A model generated the notes under the pieces. That model was not told the DNA's origin, did no database searches, and worked only from the letters and a program-made list of their open reading frames with translations. DNA of 64,000 bases from positions 1 through 64,000 of the forward strand of contig JAFYWB010000029.1 in the NCBI GenBank assembly GCA_017549025.1, given 5' to 3'. Made by a program: the position numbers and the translations under genes. The stretch is from Treponema sp. Lineage in GTDB: Bacteria > Spirochaetota > Spirochaetia > Treponematales > Treponemataceae. This document shows, piece after piece, positions 45,210 through 53,181 of the stretch. How positions within the stretch are numbered: the first letter of the stretch is position 1; every line of letters starts with the position of its first letter.

Positions 45210-46426
45210 CAGAACCAGTGACTTTGCAGGAAGGCGATGGAACCAAAGCAGGTCCCTGGTACTTTGACTGGGCTGCCACCGCCCAGCCAGAAGAAGATAT
45301 TATCCGTGAGGCAGCAGATATTGCCATTAAGCATTTTGGCAATCCTTCTAGCCTCCATGTTCTTGGCAGTGATGCAAAAAACACCTTGACCCAAGTTCGA
45401 GCTGATTGCGCAAAAATTCTTCAGGTAAAGAGTGACACCCTCTTTTTCACCAGCGGTGGCACCGAGGCAAATCATCTTCCCCTGCTCTCCCTTTTGCAGC
45501 GTCCAGCTCCAGGCACCATCATCATCAGCGCTATTGAACATCCTGCCATTCGGGAGCAGGCTGAAATGCTCAAGCATTGTGGCTGGAAGGTGCTCCACGC
45601 CGCCCCCGATGCCACTGGCATTGTACCAGTGGCCGCCATAGAAAAGCTTCTTACCAGCGACACGGTGCTGGTGTGCCTCATGGCAGTGAACAACGAAACG
45701 GGAGCCATTCAGCCAGTGTACCAGGTGGCAGACCTGTTGAACAAGTTTGCCAAGGAAACAGGAAAACGGCGGCCCAAGCTCCACGTGGACTGTGTTCAGG
45801 CTGCAGGAAAAATTCCCTTGAACCTGTCCTATTCTGGCATTGACAGTGCCGCCTTTAGCGCCCACAAAATCGGAGGCCCCCGTGGTATTGGTATTTTGTA
45901 TCTAGCACAAAGGTTTGAAAGCTTTGTTCGTGGTGGCGGTCAGGAGCAGGGAATTCGGTCTGGAACAGAAAACATTGCAGGAGCCTGGGCCTTTGGAAAA
46001 TGTCTTGAACGTCATTATTTGTCTGAAAAAAACACAGAAGGAGCTGCCTTTCAACGGTTTTTACAGCAAAAGACCATGACAAAGAATTTCATAGAGCAAT
46101 TAAAGGAAATCAAGGGCTGTAGCCTCATTCCTGCAGCTCGTGGAACAGAGCCTGTGGAAGAAAATTTTTCCCCTTGGATTGTGCAAGCCGCCTTTGATGG
46201 GATTCCTGGAGAAGTGCTTGTTCGAGCTTTGTCTGAAAAATCCATAGCCATTTCTACAGGCTCTGCTTGCTCCAGCCGAAAGCTCAGCAGACCAGTGCTA
46301 GAGGCCATGGGTGTTTCCAAGGAATTGGCCACCAATGGAGTGCGATTTTCCTTTGGCCCTAAAACACAACAGCAGGATCTAGACAAGCTTCTAGAAGCCC
46401 TCAAAGAAATCCGTCAATTCTTTTAA
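45206..46426 (+). CDS. Cysteine desulfurase (NifS/IscS family)
   Basis: 406 aa. PLP enzyme that removes sulfur from cysteine for Fe-S clusters or tRNA thiolation. DWAATAQPEE (start of fold), FTSGGTEANHL, HPAIRE, VNNETG, the PLP Lys in AFSAHKIGGPRG, and the catalytic Cys in ISTGSACSSRKL near residue 350. The short catalytic loop after Cys and the ending KLLEALKEI resemble IscS/NifS class. The role in Fe-S or tRNA pathway cannot be told from context; no iscU partner is beside it. ATG overlaps aroB (ATGA). Confidence 0.92.
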   Translation: MTEPVTLQEGDGTKAGPWYFDWAATAQPEEDIIREAADIAIKHFGNPSSLHVLGSDAKNTLTQVRADCAKILQVKSDTLFFTSGGTEANHLPLLSLLQRPAPGTIIISAIEHPAIREQAEMLKHCGWKVLHAAPDATGIVPVAAIEKLLTSDTVLVCLMAVNNETGAIQPVYQVADLLNKFAKETGKRRPKLHVDCVQAAGKIPLNLSYSGIDSAAFSAHKIGGPRGIGILYLAQRFESFVRGGGQEQGIRSGTENIAGAWAFGKCLERHYLSEKNTEGAAFQRFLQQKTMTKNFIEQLKEIKGCSLIPAARGTEPVEENFSPWIVQAAFDGIPGEVLVRALSEKSIAISTGSACSSRKLSRPVLEAMGVSKELATNGVRFSFGPKTQQQDLDKLLEALKEIRQFF

Positions 46427-46427
46427 T

Positions 46428-46457
46428 AAAAAAAATAGGGAGTGGCCCCCCACTCCC
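46428..46457 (-). terminator. Terminator of the GH57-like gene unit
   Basis: Minus strand: GGGAGTGG (46450-46457) pairs with CCACTCCC (46438-46445) around four G; the T-run corresponds to A's at 46428-46436. The run is on the minus side only. Confidence 0.85.
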
Positions 46458-46469
46458 CAGTTCAATGCT

Positions 46470-46633
46470 ATTGCTTTTTGCTGAAAATTCGGTAATTCAT
46501 CCGTGGATGCACAGTCAAGTAAGACCTCAGGCTTATTGCTTCTTGCTGAAAATTCGGTAATTCATCCGTGGATGCACAGTCAGGCAAGACCTCAGGCTCA
46601 TTGCTTTTTGCTGAATATACGATAATTCATCCA
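46470..46633 (-). repeat. Tandem 65-bp relics of the GH57-like gene 3' end
   Basis: Two copies (46470-46534, 46535-46599), 65 bp apart and differing at only a few bases, each carry a diverged form of the last 13 codons plus stop of the adjacent gene (HPRMNYRIFSKKQ-stop). The functional gene end begins at 46598-46600 with the same motif (FPWMNYRIFSKKQ-stop). The copies differ from the gene by synonymous changes (ACCGAATT in place of ATCGTATA), as if derived from a related but different allele. Confidence 0.85.
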
Positions 46634-48181
46634 CGGGAACAGAGGATGCTCCTGCTCCAGATTGGTGAGCCATTCAGTGCTGATGGAGTTTGCTCCTAGT
46701 GAATCAAACACGGTAATAAAAGACTGAACATTCTTTTTGAATTGTTCTTCCGCATATTCAGGGAACAGTCCCTCGCTCAACATCTTGGGCCAATCCAAGG
46801 ACTGGGCTAAAAGCACCTCACGAGCAGCCATATTCAAGGCACGAGCCTTTAGTCCAGTATCTTCTGGGAAACGATCTGCCAGCTGATTCATTCGTTGACA
46901 GGCCTTACGAGCATACTGCAGCATCCAGTCATTCTTTGTATCAAGGAAATTTTCCCCATAGCCAGTTCCTGTAGCGGCTGACATAAAGGGCTGAATCTGC
47001 TGCAAATCCTTCTTACAATCCAAGAAGCTACAGCACTGGCTCAGCTCAATCTCCTGACTTTCTGCCACCAACCGAATCACCTGCTCTAACCAGTCCATTC
47101 CCTCGTACCACAGCTGACCAAAATCCCTAGCATAAAAGGCACAAAGAATAGAAACATCCTCAGACTCCAACGCACGACTTGCTTTTTCAAGCTTTTCCTC
47201 GTACTTTTGTACAAAGGCTTCTGCATCCGCCTTTACCTGACGCTGGGCAGCTTCCTTATCATAGAGCTTTTCATCATCGCCACGAGTCCAGTATTTGTAG
47301 CCAGAAGGCAAGCGAACGCCATTTTCCGTCAAAAAGCCTTCCAGCTGCTGGTCTGTAGCCTCAAAAGCAAAGTCCCGGTTTTGATTTCGGTACACATCAC
47401 GGTGCATAAAACCACCAGTACCAATGATAGCTTCCTCGGCAGTACGGTCTTGACCAAAAACCCACAGTCCATTGGGACAAACAGCGGGAGCAAAAATACC
47501 GTTTCTGGGCATGGGATCACCAAAAAGTAATCCATGGGAATCAAGGATGGTATAGGTATAGCCATAGCTCTTGATGATTTCCTCCAAACCAGGAGCATAG
47601 CCCATGGCGGGAAGCCAAAAGCCATCAGGAACCAGGCCAAAGAACTGACGATGTGAATGAAGTCCCGCCTCAATCTGGGCATTAATAGCCTCTGGCAGGT
47701 CTACGTAATGGGGCAAAAAGGCAGCAGTAGCGGCAGTAGCCAAAAGCTCCAAGCTTCCACGGTCAGCATAATAACGGAAGGCTGCCAGAAGGTCGCTTTT
47801 GTAGACGTTAATAAAGTCGTCCTTACATTTTTTTATCCGATTCAGTTCTGCTTCCACCAAAGGATAGGTGGTATCAGTCTTTTCCAAGGAATTGATTTGA
47901 TTTTCCCCCAGCAAAATCAGCTTATCCAGCCAATTTACATACATTTCCTGTACCGTGTAATCAGAAAGCAAGGTACAAAGGGTGGGTGTCATAACAATGG
48001 ACAGCTGGAAGGGCACATGCTCCAAGTCCAAGGTTTCAAACATATTCAACAAGGGAATGTAGGTGTCAGAAATTCCTGCAAAAAGAAGTTCAATTTCTGG
48101 ATGGGACAATTCCTGAATACTTGTAGGACAAAAATAGCCTTGGTGTGCCACAATTGTAATAACAATTTTCTTTTTAGACAT
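46598..48181 (-). CDS. GH57-like protein with replaced catalytic residues
   Basis: 527 aa, similar in length and layout to GH57 glucan branching enzymes. The first motif is present as AHQGYF. The nucleophile motif WLPECAY reads WLPAMGY (Glu to Ala, near residue 198) and the acid/base motif YDAELFGHWWYEG reads FYARDFGQLWYEG (Asp to Tyr, His to Gln). Both catalytic carboxylates seem lost, so glycosidase or transferase activity is unlikely; it may bind glucan or serve regulation. TAGGAG lies 9 nt before the ATG. It follows the DUF4912 gene by 12 nt on the same strand. Confidence 0.85.
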   Translation of the reverse strand: MSKKKIVITIVAHQGYFCPTSIQELSHPEIELLFAGISDTYIPLLNMFETLDLEHVPFQLSIVMTPTLCTLLSDYTVQEMYVNWLDKLILLGENQINSLEKTDTTYPLVEAELNRIKKCKDDFINVYKSDLLAAFRYYADRGSLELLATAATAAFLPHYVDLPEAINAQIEAGLHSHRQFFGLVPDGFWLPAMGYAPGLEEIIKSYGYTYTILDSHGLLFGDPMPRNGIFAPAVCPNGLWVFGQDRTAEEAIIGTGGFMHRDVYRNQNRDFAFEATDQQLEGFLTENGVRLPSGYKYWTRGDDEKLYDKEAAQRQVKADAEAFVQKYEEKLEKASRALESEDVSILCAFYARDFGQLWYEGMDWLEQVIRLVAESQEIELSQCCSFLDCKKDLQQIQPFMSAATGTGYGENFLDTKNDWMLQYARKACQRMNQLADRFPEDTGLKARALNMAAREVLLAQSLDWPKMLSEGLFPEYAEEQFKKNVQSFITVFDSLGANSISTEWLTNLEQEHPLFPWMNYRIFSKKQ

Positions 48182-48193
48182 GAATTTGAACTC

Positions 48194-48844
48194 CTAGAAA
48201 AAAGACTGACGGTGATTCATATAATGGGTTCTCAGGAGTTCGGGCAAACCGGAAAGCTTGAGAACGGGAGAAATAGGAGCTTCTGGCAAGGGATTTGCAA
48301 TCCGCTGAGAAACATAGGGCAAGGTAATCAAGCCAGTACTGGACCACACCTCGTAACCATCATTTTCCAGATTTATCACCAAGTCCACACGAACAGCACC
48401 AAATCCAGCAGGCAACAATACGTATCGATTTCTATCATCAAGGGAAATGGGCACATCAAAGAAATCAGCAACAAGGGTAGAATCATCACGATGGAATAAA
48501 TTTACCCGCAGGCTCAAGGATTGAACCTTGTCAGACTTGCGAATCTGGGTAATGTGGTCTTTTTTTACATCCCAGTACACAAAAAGCCAAACAGGATTTC
48601 GCAAAACAGCAGAAATAACCGTTTCGTTATATGTTTCTGGCAAGTCTGCGGTAGTCACTTCAGAGGATTCTTCCAAATCATCATCTGAATCATCCATATC
48701 TTCAGCTGCTTCCAACAATTCACCAATAATAAATCGTCTATTTAGATTCTCTGGAATGTCTATGCCTAAATCGTCAGCCAAGGCAATTAAGTCTGCCGAT
48801 GGCAATGTCTCCAAATAAGCCCTGCTTAGCTTTGTATCACTCAT
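48194..48844 (-). CDS. DUF4912-domain protein
   Basis: 216 aa from ATG at 48844; the longer open frame to 48958 runs into lepB and is not needed. An N-terminal SAP-like helix pair (AYLETLPSADLIALADDLGIDIPE), an acidic linker, then DUF4912 (from about 85): NPVWLFVYWDVKKDHI and VDLVINLENDGYEV. DUF4912 resembles small carbohydrate-binding beta-sandwich modules, and it is often found next to GH57 proteins, as here. A link to glucan metabolism is inferred from this pairing. Confidence 0.82.
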   Translation of the reverse strand: MSDTKLSRAYLETLPSADLIALADDLGIDIPENLNRRFIIGELLEAAEDMDDSDDDLEESSEVTTADLPETYNETVISAVLRNPVWLFVYWDVKKDHITQIRKSDKVQSLSLRVNLFHRDDSTLVADFFDVPISLDDRNRYVLLPAGFGAVRVDLVINLENDGYEVWSSTGLITLPYVSQRIANPLPEAPISPVLKLSGLPELLRTHYMNHRQSFF

Positions 48845-48854
48845 ACGTCTGCCT

Positions 48855-48883
48855 ATGATGAATAAAAATATAACTTCTGTCAA
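48855..48883 (-). promoter_or_regulatory. Promoter of DUF4912-GH57 unit
   Basis: TTGACA (48878-48883), 17-nt spacer and CATCAT (48855-48860), 10 nt before the ATG, so the leader would be very short. Confidence 0.5.
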
Positions 48884-48923
48884 TACGGAGCCTACATCCC
48901 CACAAAAGCTACATTTCGGGAAT

Positions 48924-50705
48924 CTACTGTTCCTTTCCTGTAATACCTGGTACACCAAAACGGTTTACCGGCCAAAAGCGCAACACTGTTGTTCCTAAAA
49001 TATCCTGAGCACCTACCGCCTGGGGAGCCATACGTGAAGAATACAACAGAGAATAAGGATCATATTCTGTAATGGCCACTATTTTCTTGTCATAGGAATG
49101 GCGCATATCCAAAGAATTAAACCGATTGTCTCCCATCATAAAGAAACTGTTATGAGGAATGTAGTTTGGCTGGCCTGACGCACTGTTTGCAGGGAACACT
49201 GGCATATTGCGAGAGTCCATCAAGGCAAAATACACGTACAATAAATCCATGTGCTCCAGAGCTGCATTACGAATGGCATCGGTTCGCCAGGTAGCCACTG
49301 GTTTTCCTTGGGCAGTAAGCCGAGCATTTTGCACCACCAGCCGTCCAAAGGCCAGCTTTGACAGCAAATTCAGCCGAAAGTTCGAATCCTGATACAAATC
49401 TCCACCCACAAGCACTGTTTCATCAGTAAAGCACTCCTGGGGAATCTGATTCATCCAGCTGGTCATGTAGTCGCTGAACCATTTAGTGCCACCTTGCACA
49501 GTAAGCAATCTGCGGGAAAGAGTATCACACTGGGCAAAGAAGGTTTCCTCCAACAAGTCGGACATAGGCAGGATATTTGCACCAGTACCAGTGTCGACAC
49601 CAGACAAGCTCCTTCGTATAGCAGAAAATTCCTCCACTAGCTGAAGGATTTCTTCCTTGGCACTGGCATAGTTCAAGGAATTTTTCATTTCCTCGCACTG
49701 AATCATGCCCCGATAGATGGATTCAGGAAAGGGAATCTCCTGCACCTTCTCCAAAATCTTATCGGGTAAGGCAGCCACATTCCATTCTGCCCACTTTGCA
49801 TCCTCCTGCACCACGGTGAATTCTGGGTCATCTGCAGTTCGGGAATACAACACTCCATCCACCATCATCAGCTGCTCTCCTGGTAAACCAGTAACTCGCT
49901 TTACCAAGGGATCTGCCTTGAGGTTGCCGTCTTCGTCCACATTCAAGTTTACGGTGGTAAAGGTAAGCGTGTACACCAGCTGTGACACAAAGGTTCTCAC
50001 CTCGGACTGGCGATCTCGGCTGTAATGGGGATTGCGGAACACCACAATGTCACCACGGTCATAGGAACGAAGCTGGGGAATTCCCACGTTAGACAGGGGA
50101 AAACGAGGCCCAGAAGCTGTCTTAAATACCACCACCCTATCTCGCACCAAGAATTCTGGCACCATGGATTCTGAGGGAATCTCGTAAAGCTGGATAATGA
50201 AGATATTCAGCAAGGCTACCGTAAAGGCTGCCTGTATAAAGGCATCCACCCACTCAAGGATTTCCCGCACCAGCCGCTGTATTCCATGGGGCTTACTTTG
50301 ACCATGAGCCTCCTGAAATTCATTCCAATGGGGAAAGGTATTTCCAATCCGTTTGTTTGCCAGCAGCACCTGCATACCGATAGACAGGATGGAGGCTCCA
50401 AGCCACAATAAAACGGAAGCAATGTCGAATCCGTGGCTTGTTCCCACCGCTCCTGCACGACGGAACACAAAGGCAACCAACAGAATAAAGGGAAGATATT
50501 GATAGAGCTTTTTAACAATGGCAACCATCTTCAAATTACGCTGTCGATACAGCTGGAACCATGAACAATACACCACGGCGGCAGTAAACAACAGGGAAAG
50601 AGGAAAAGCCGCCACTGAAATATCCGTTGCAAAGACAATGTTCAAGAAGGAAAAAACAAGGCTCAAGCCAAGGCTTCCATACAGGAAGATAGTAAATAAG
50701 TTCAT
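48924..50705 (-). CDS. lepB: Signal peptidase I, unusually large
   Basis: 593 aa (E. coli LepB 324). Removes signal peptides at the inner membrane. Several N-terminal membrane segments (four or so in the first 190 residues). The catalytic Ser lies in IPSESMVPEF near residue 178, and the Lys box is KRVTGLPGEQ near 267. Box E, MMGDNRFNSLDMR, is near 535. The region between Lys and box E is about twice as long as usual (roughly 265 residues, rich in helices), so a spirochete-specific insert is present. TATATT lies 6 nt before the ATG, with no separate ribosome site. Confidence 0.93.
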   Translation of the reverse strand: MNLFTIFLYGSLGLSLVFSFLNIVFATDISVAAFPLSLLFTAAVVYCSWFQLYRQRNLKMVAIVKKLYQYLPFILLVAFVFRRAGAVGTSHGFDIASVLLWLGASILSIGMQVLLANKRIGNTFPHWNEFQEAHGQSKPHGIQRLVREILEWVDAFIQAAFTVALLNIFIIQLYEIPSESMVPEFLVRDRVVVFKTASGPRFPLSNVGIPQLRSYDRGDIVVFRNPHYSRDRQSEVRTFVSQLVYTLTFTTVNLNVDEDGNLKADPLVKRVTGLPGEQLMMVDGVLYSRTADDPEFTVVQEDAKWAEWNVAALPDKILEKVQEIPFPESIYRGMIQCEEMKNSLNYASAKEEILQLVEEFSAIRRSLSGVDTGTGANILPMSDLLEETFFAQCDTLSRRLLTVQGGTKWFSDYMTSWMNQIPQECFTDETVLVGGDLYQDSNFRLNLLSKLAFGRLVVQNARLTAQGKPVATWRTDAIRNAALEHMDLLYVYFALMDSRNMPVFPANSASGQPNYIPHNSFFMMGDNRFNSLDMRHSYDKKIVAITEYDPYSLLYSSRMAPQAVGAQDILGTTVLRFWPVNRFGVPGITGKEQ

Positions 50706-50751
50706 GCCTTAAATATAGCAAAAAAACGATAAATATACTATAATCTTTCCT
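50706..50751. promoter_or_regulatory. Compact divergent promoter pair, lepB / hpt
   Basis: Minus TATATT (50712-50717), 6 nt before lepB ATG; plus TATAAT (50739-50744), 7 nt before the Hpt ATG. The -10 boxes are 21 bp apart and the spacer is 46 bp, exactly as in 30307-30352; -35 slots read TAGTAT and TAGCAA. Confidence 0.6.
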
Positions 50752-51147
50752 ATGGAAAATAGTACAAGTGAATTAATTAACCTCCAGGAAGCTTTAGAGC
50801 GCCTGGACAATGACATGGATCTCTACATGATTTTGGTGGATGCATTTTTGCAGGATACGGTATTTCAGGCAGACAAGATGCGGGAATTGGAAAGAGCATT
50901 TCGTGCTTCTCCCAGCGGAGAATGTCTGGAGGCCGCCCAGTATATCCACCGAGTCAAGGGTGCAGCCCGCCAGCTAGGTGCAAATCATCTGGCAGCAGAG
51001 GCCCAGAAGTTGGAGGATATTTTTAGGGGGAAGGAAAAGGGACATCTTCACGATGGAGTGGACGGAGTTGATACAACAGCCTTGACGGAAGAGGTGCTGG
51101 AGCTACACGTTAAAACCATAGAAGAGTTGAAACGACTTTCCAACTAG
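50752..51147 (+). CDS. Histidine phosphotransfer (Hpt) domain protein
   Basis: 131 aa, one Hpt four-helix domain. The phospho-His lies in IHRVKGAARQLGA near residue 65 (HxxKG motif), preceded by the LNDMDLYMILVDAF helix and followed by LEDIFRGKEKG. Passes phosphate between response regulators in phosphorelays; no partner kinase in the window. Predicted leaderless mRNA. Its stop overlaps the convergent tatD stop by 4 bp. Confidence 0.9.
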   Translation: MENSTSELINLQEALERLDNDMDLYMILVDAFLQDTVFQADKMRELERAFRASPSGECLEAAQYIHRVKGAARQLGANHLAAEAQKLEDIFRGKEKGHLHDGVDGVDTTALTEEVLELHVKTIEELKRLSN

Positions 51148-51890
51148 AAATTGTTCTTTTTTCCTGTAAAAATCCTTTGGAAATTATGTTCCAAAGGATT
51201 TTTTATTTCATTTTCGTGAACGCCACGAAGCACAGCAAATTCCTGATACACCAGCCGAATGTCTTGAGGTGACGTAGCCTCTTGATTCCGCAAAGTTTGG
51301 TAGGGAGCGTCCGTTTCTGCCAAAAGTCGATCCAAAGGAAGCTCCTGTACACAGCGAATACTGTTCCTTCTGCCCCGAAGCAGCTCCTTTCCAAAGGAAA
51401 AATAGCCTTCAATCCCCCGTTTCAGCAAATTCTCTGCTTCCTGACAAGAACCGGGAAAGGCATGAAACACCACTGCCGGAAGCTTTTTCAAATCTTTACA
51501 ATACAAGAAAATCTTATCCATGGCCTTGCGACAATGAATCACAAGGGGCAACTGATGCTTCTGTGCCAGCTCTAGCTGTAGCTGCCACACCTCCCGCTGC
51601 TGGTGCCAGTTTGCAGCCAATTCTGGGGTAAAAAAATCAAATCCCACCTCCCCCACTGCTACAAGTCGCCTCTGTTCAGCCAGTTTTTCTAGCACAGAGA
51701 AAAGCCTTACGTCGGGATTTTGGGGATGAATGCCAAAGCTTGCCACCACATTTTGGGGAAACTGCCTTGCCAGTGACTCCACCAGCAAAAACTCCTGCTC
51801 CTCATGGCAGGATGAACAATGTATCACATCTGGCATAGGCCTAAAATCTATACAATCTCCAATATGAAGATGGGCATCAATATAGTTCAC
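51144..51890 (-). CDS. TatD-family metal-dependent hydrolase
   Basis: 248 aa from GTG at 51890. TIM-barrel hydrolase; metal ligands: DAHLHIGD near the N-terminus, GEVGFDF near residue 82, VIHCRKA, FHAFPGS and ETDAPY near residue 195. TatD proteins are 3'-5' DNA/RNA exonucleases. It is shorter than many (about 255-265) but has all signature residues. A TTGACA-16-TATTTT promoter lies upstream. Its last codons overlap an intrinsic terminator that serves the opposing Hpt gene. Confidence 0.9.
   Translation of the reverse strand: MNYIDAHLHIGDCIDFRPMPDVIHCSSCHEEQEFLLVESLARQFPQNVVASFGIHPQNPDVRLFSVLEKLAEQRRLVAVGEVGFDFFTPELAANWHQQREVWQLQLELAQKHQLPLVIHCRKAMDKIFLYCKDLKKLPAVVFHAFPGSCQEAENLLKRGIEGYFSFGKELLRGRRNSIRCVQELPLDRLLAETDAPYQTLRNQEATSPQDIRLVYQEFAVLRGVHENEIKNPLEHNFQRIFTGKKNNF
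51169..51206. terminator. Terminator inside the tatD coding end
   Basis: AAAATCCTTTGGAA (51169-51182), loop ATTATG and TTCCAAAGGATTTT (51189-51202) form a 14-bp stem followed by a T-run, 20 nt after the Hpt stop. The stem lies within tatD, about 20 nt before its stop codon. The minus strand also ends in five T. Confidence 0.85.
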
Positions 51891-51902
51891 GTTCTACCCC
51901 AC

Positions 51903-51930
51903 AAAATAACTAATATCATTTATTTGTCAA
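51903..51930 (-). promoter_or_regulatory. Promoter of tatD
   Basis: TTGACA (51925-51930), 16-nt spacer, TATTTT (51903-51908), about 12 nt before the GTG start. Confidence 0.55.
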
Positions 51931-51948
51931 ACCGAAAATAGTAAAAGA

Positions 51949-51971
51949 ATGACTTAAAAATTTTCAGTCAT
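51949..51971 (+). promoter_or_regulatory. Small inverted repeat upstream of the 71-aa gene
   Basis: ATGACT (51949-51954) and AGTCAT (51966-51971) separated by 11 bp, symmetrical and close to a CATACT -10-like box at 51969-51974; it could be an operator. Confidence 0.25.
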
Positions 51972-52007
51972 ACTTCAAAGCATTATCCAAAATTGGGAGG
52001 ATATCAA

Positions 52008-52223
52008 ATGGATTTTTACAGACTTAAAAGTTCCAACCCCACAGATTATATGACAATTCTGAGGGAGATGGAAGACGGATTTGTGGTGAAGATTGTCCGT
52101 GACCGAGATGGCTACGAAGAAGAAACCACCGACTTTTTGAGTAAAAGTCTTTTTGAAAGCTGCCTAAGAACAGGCTATATTGAAAAAATTTCTACAGAGA
52201 ACAAACTGGCTGCCAACGCGTGA
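52008..52223 (+). CDS. Small acidic hypothetical protein, 71 aa
   Basis: I choose ATG at 52008 because GGGAGGA lies 6 nt upstream (a TTG 15 bp earlier has no site). The protein (DFYRLKSSNPTDYMTILREM...) has no membrane span or known motif. It has a mix of charged residues and a beta-hairpin-like FVVKIVRDRDGYEEETTDFLS. Good ribosome site and length suggest it is real; function unknown. It converges on miaA with a 1-nt gap. Confidence 0.7.
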   Translation: MDFYRLKSSNPTDYMTILREMEDGFVVKIVRDRDGYEEETTDFLSKSLFESCLRTGYIEKISTENKLAANA

Positions 52224-52224
52224 T

Positions 52225-53181
52225 TCAAACCTGATTCCAAACAGAAGAAATCATTTCTAATGCTTCAGAAAGCCGCTCTTTTTGGCTACCTGGAGCAAGC
52301 CAGTGAATTTTTATTCCCTTTCGCTCCATTCCACGGAACCAAGTTTCCTGTCGCTTTGCAAACTGGCCAATGGCAATGTTCAGCTGGGAAAAGAGCTCAC
52401 CCTCAGAGGGAATTATCCCCTGTAAAAACTGGGACACAAACTTGTATTCCAAACCCAATCGTTCCAGTCGTCGCCATTCAATACCTGAGTCGTGAATAGA
52501 CTGCACCTCTTGAATCATCCCCTCTTTCAGCCGTTGTCGAAGCCGCTCCTTGATGTTTCGTCGTAGCTGATCCCGAGGAAAGGTGGTGCCAAAAATTATG
52601 GGATTAAAGGGTGGGCGCTGTGGCATGGCGGCACTAGCTGATTCACCACCATTTTTCTGAAACTCGGCAATTTCAATGGCTCGAAGTAAACGATGGCGTT
52701 CATCTAAATCAGTGTGATTGTGCAATGCTCCCCGAATCTCCAGCAAGCGTTGGGTTAATTCCTCCATGGATTTTCCCGCCAGCTCTTCCCGAAGCTTTTC
52801 GTTGGTAGGCACCGGAAGTAAATCATAGCCACGCACTAGAGCGTCAAGATACATGCCTGTTCCTCCCACCACCACAGGAAGCTTTTCTCGCCGCCTAATA
52901 TCAGCAATGGCATTGTACGCATCCTTCTGATAGTCATAGACGCTGTATTCGTAGGGAAGCTCCGTTACATCAATGAGGTGGTAGGGCATCTGAAGCTGTG
53001 TTCCATCTTCCTGTACCAAGGTATAATCTGCCAAATCCTTTCCGCTTCCAATATCAAGATAGCGATACACCTGGCGAGAATCTGCTGAAACAATTTCCCC
53101 CTTGAGGGCAGCTGCAATTCCCACACCCAAGGAGGTCTTTCCACAGGCCGTGGGGCCCAAAACTACAATGGCATCATACAT
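52225..53181 (-). CDS. miaA: tRNA dimethylallyltransferase
   Basis: 318 aa from ATG at 53181, whose A overlaps the previous stop (TAATG). It adds the isopentenyl group to A37 of tRNAs reading UNN codons. P-loop LGPTACGKTSLG at the N-terminus, DSRQVYRYLDIGSGK, DVTEL, VGGTGMYLDALV and the tRNA-binding RQRLKEGMIQEV. The insertion region VSQFLQGIIPSEGELFSQLNIAIGQFAKRQETWFRGM is typical. Coupled to the RlmI-like gene. Confidence 0.95.
   Translation of the reverse strand: MYDAIVVLGPTACGKTSLGVGIAAALKGEIVSADSRQVYRYLDIGSGKDLADYTLVQEDGTQLQMPYHLIDVTELPYEYSVYDYQKDAYNAIADIRRREKLPVVVGGTGMYLDALVRGYDLLPVPTNEKLREELAGKSMEELTQRLLEIRGALHNHTDLDERHRLLRAIEIAEFQKNGGESASAAMPQRPPFNPIIFGTTFPRDQLRRNIKERLRQRLKEGMIQEVQSIHDSGIEWRRLERLGLEYKFVSQFLQGIIPSEGELFSQLNIAIGQFAKRQETWFRGMERKGIKIHWLAPGSQKERLSEALEMISSVWNQV

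Noticed and set aside
46470-46633. Possible CRISPR array
   Set aside because: Only two complete adjoining copies with no spacers, and they encode a gene tail.
48845-48958. Longer start of the DUF4912 frame
   Set aside because: The extension overlaps lepB coding sequence and contains the predicted promoter; the MSDTKL start fits better.
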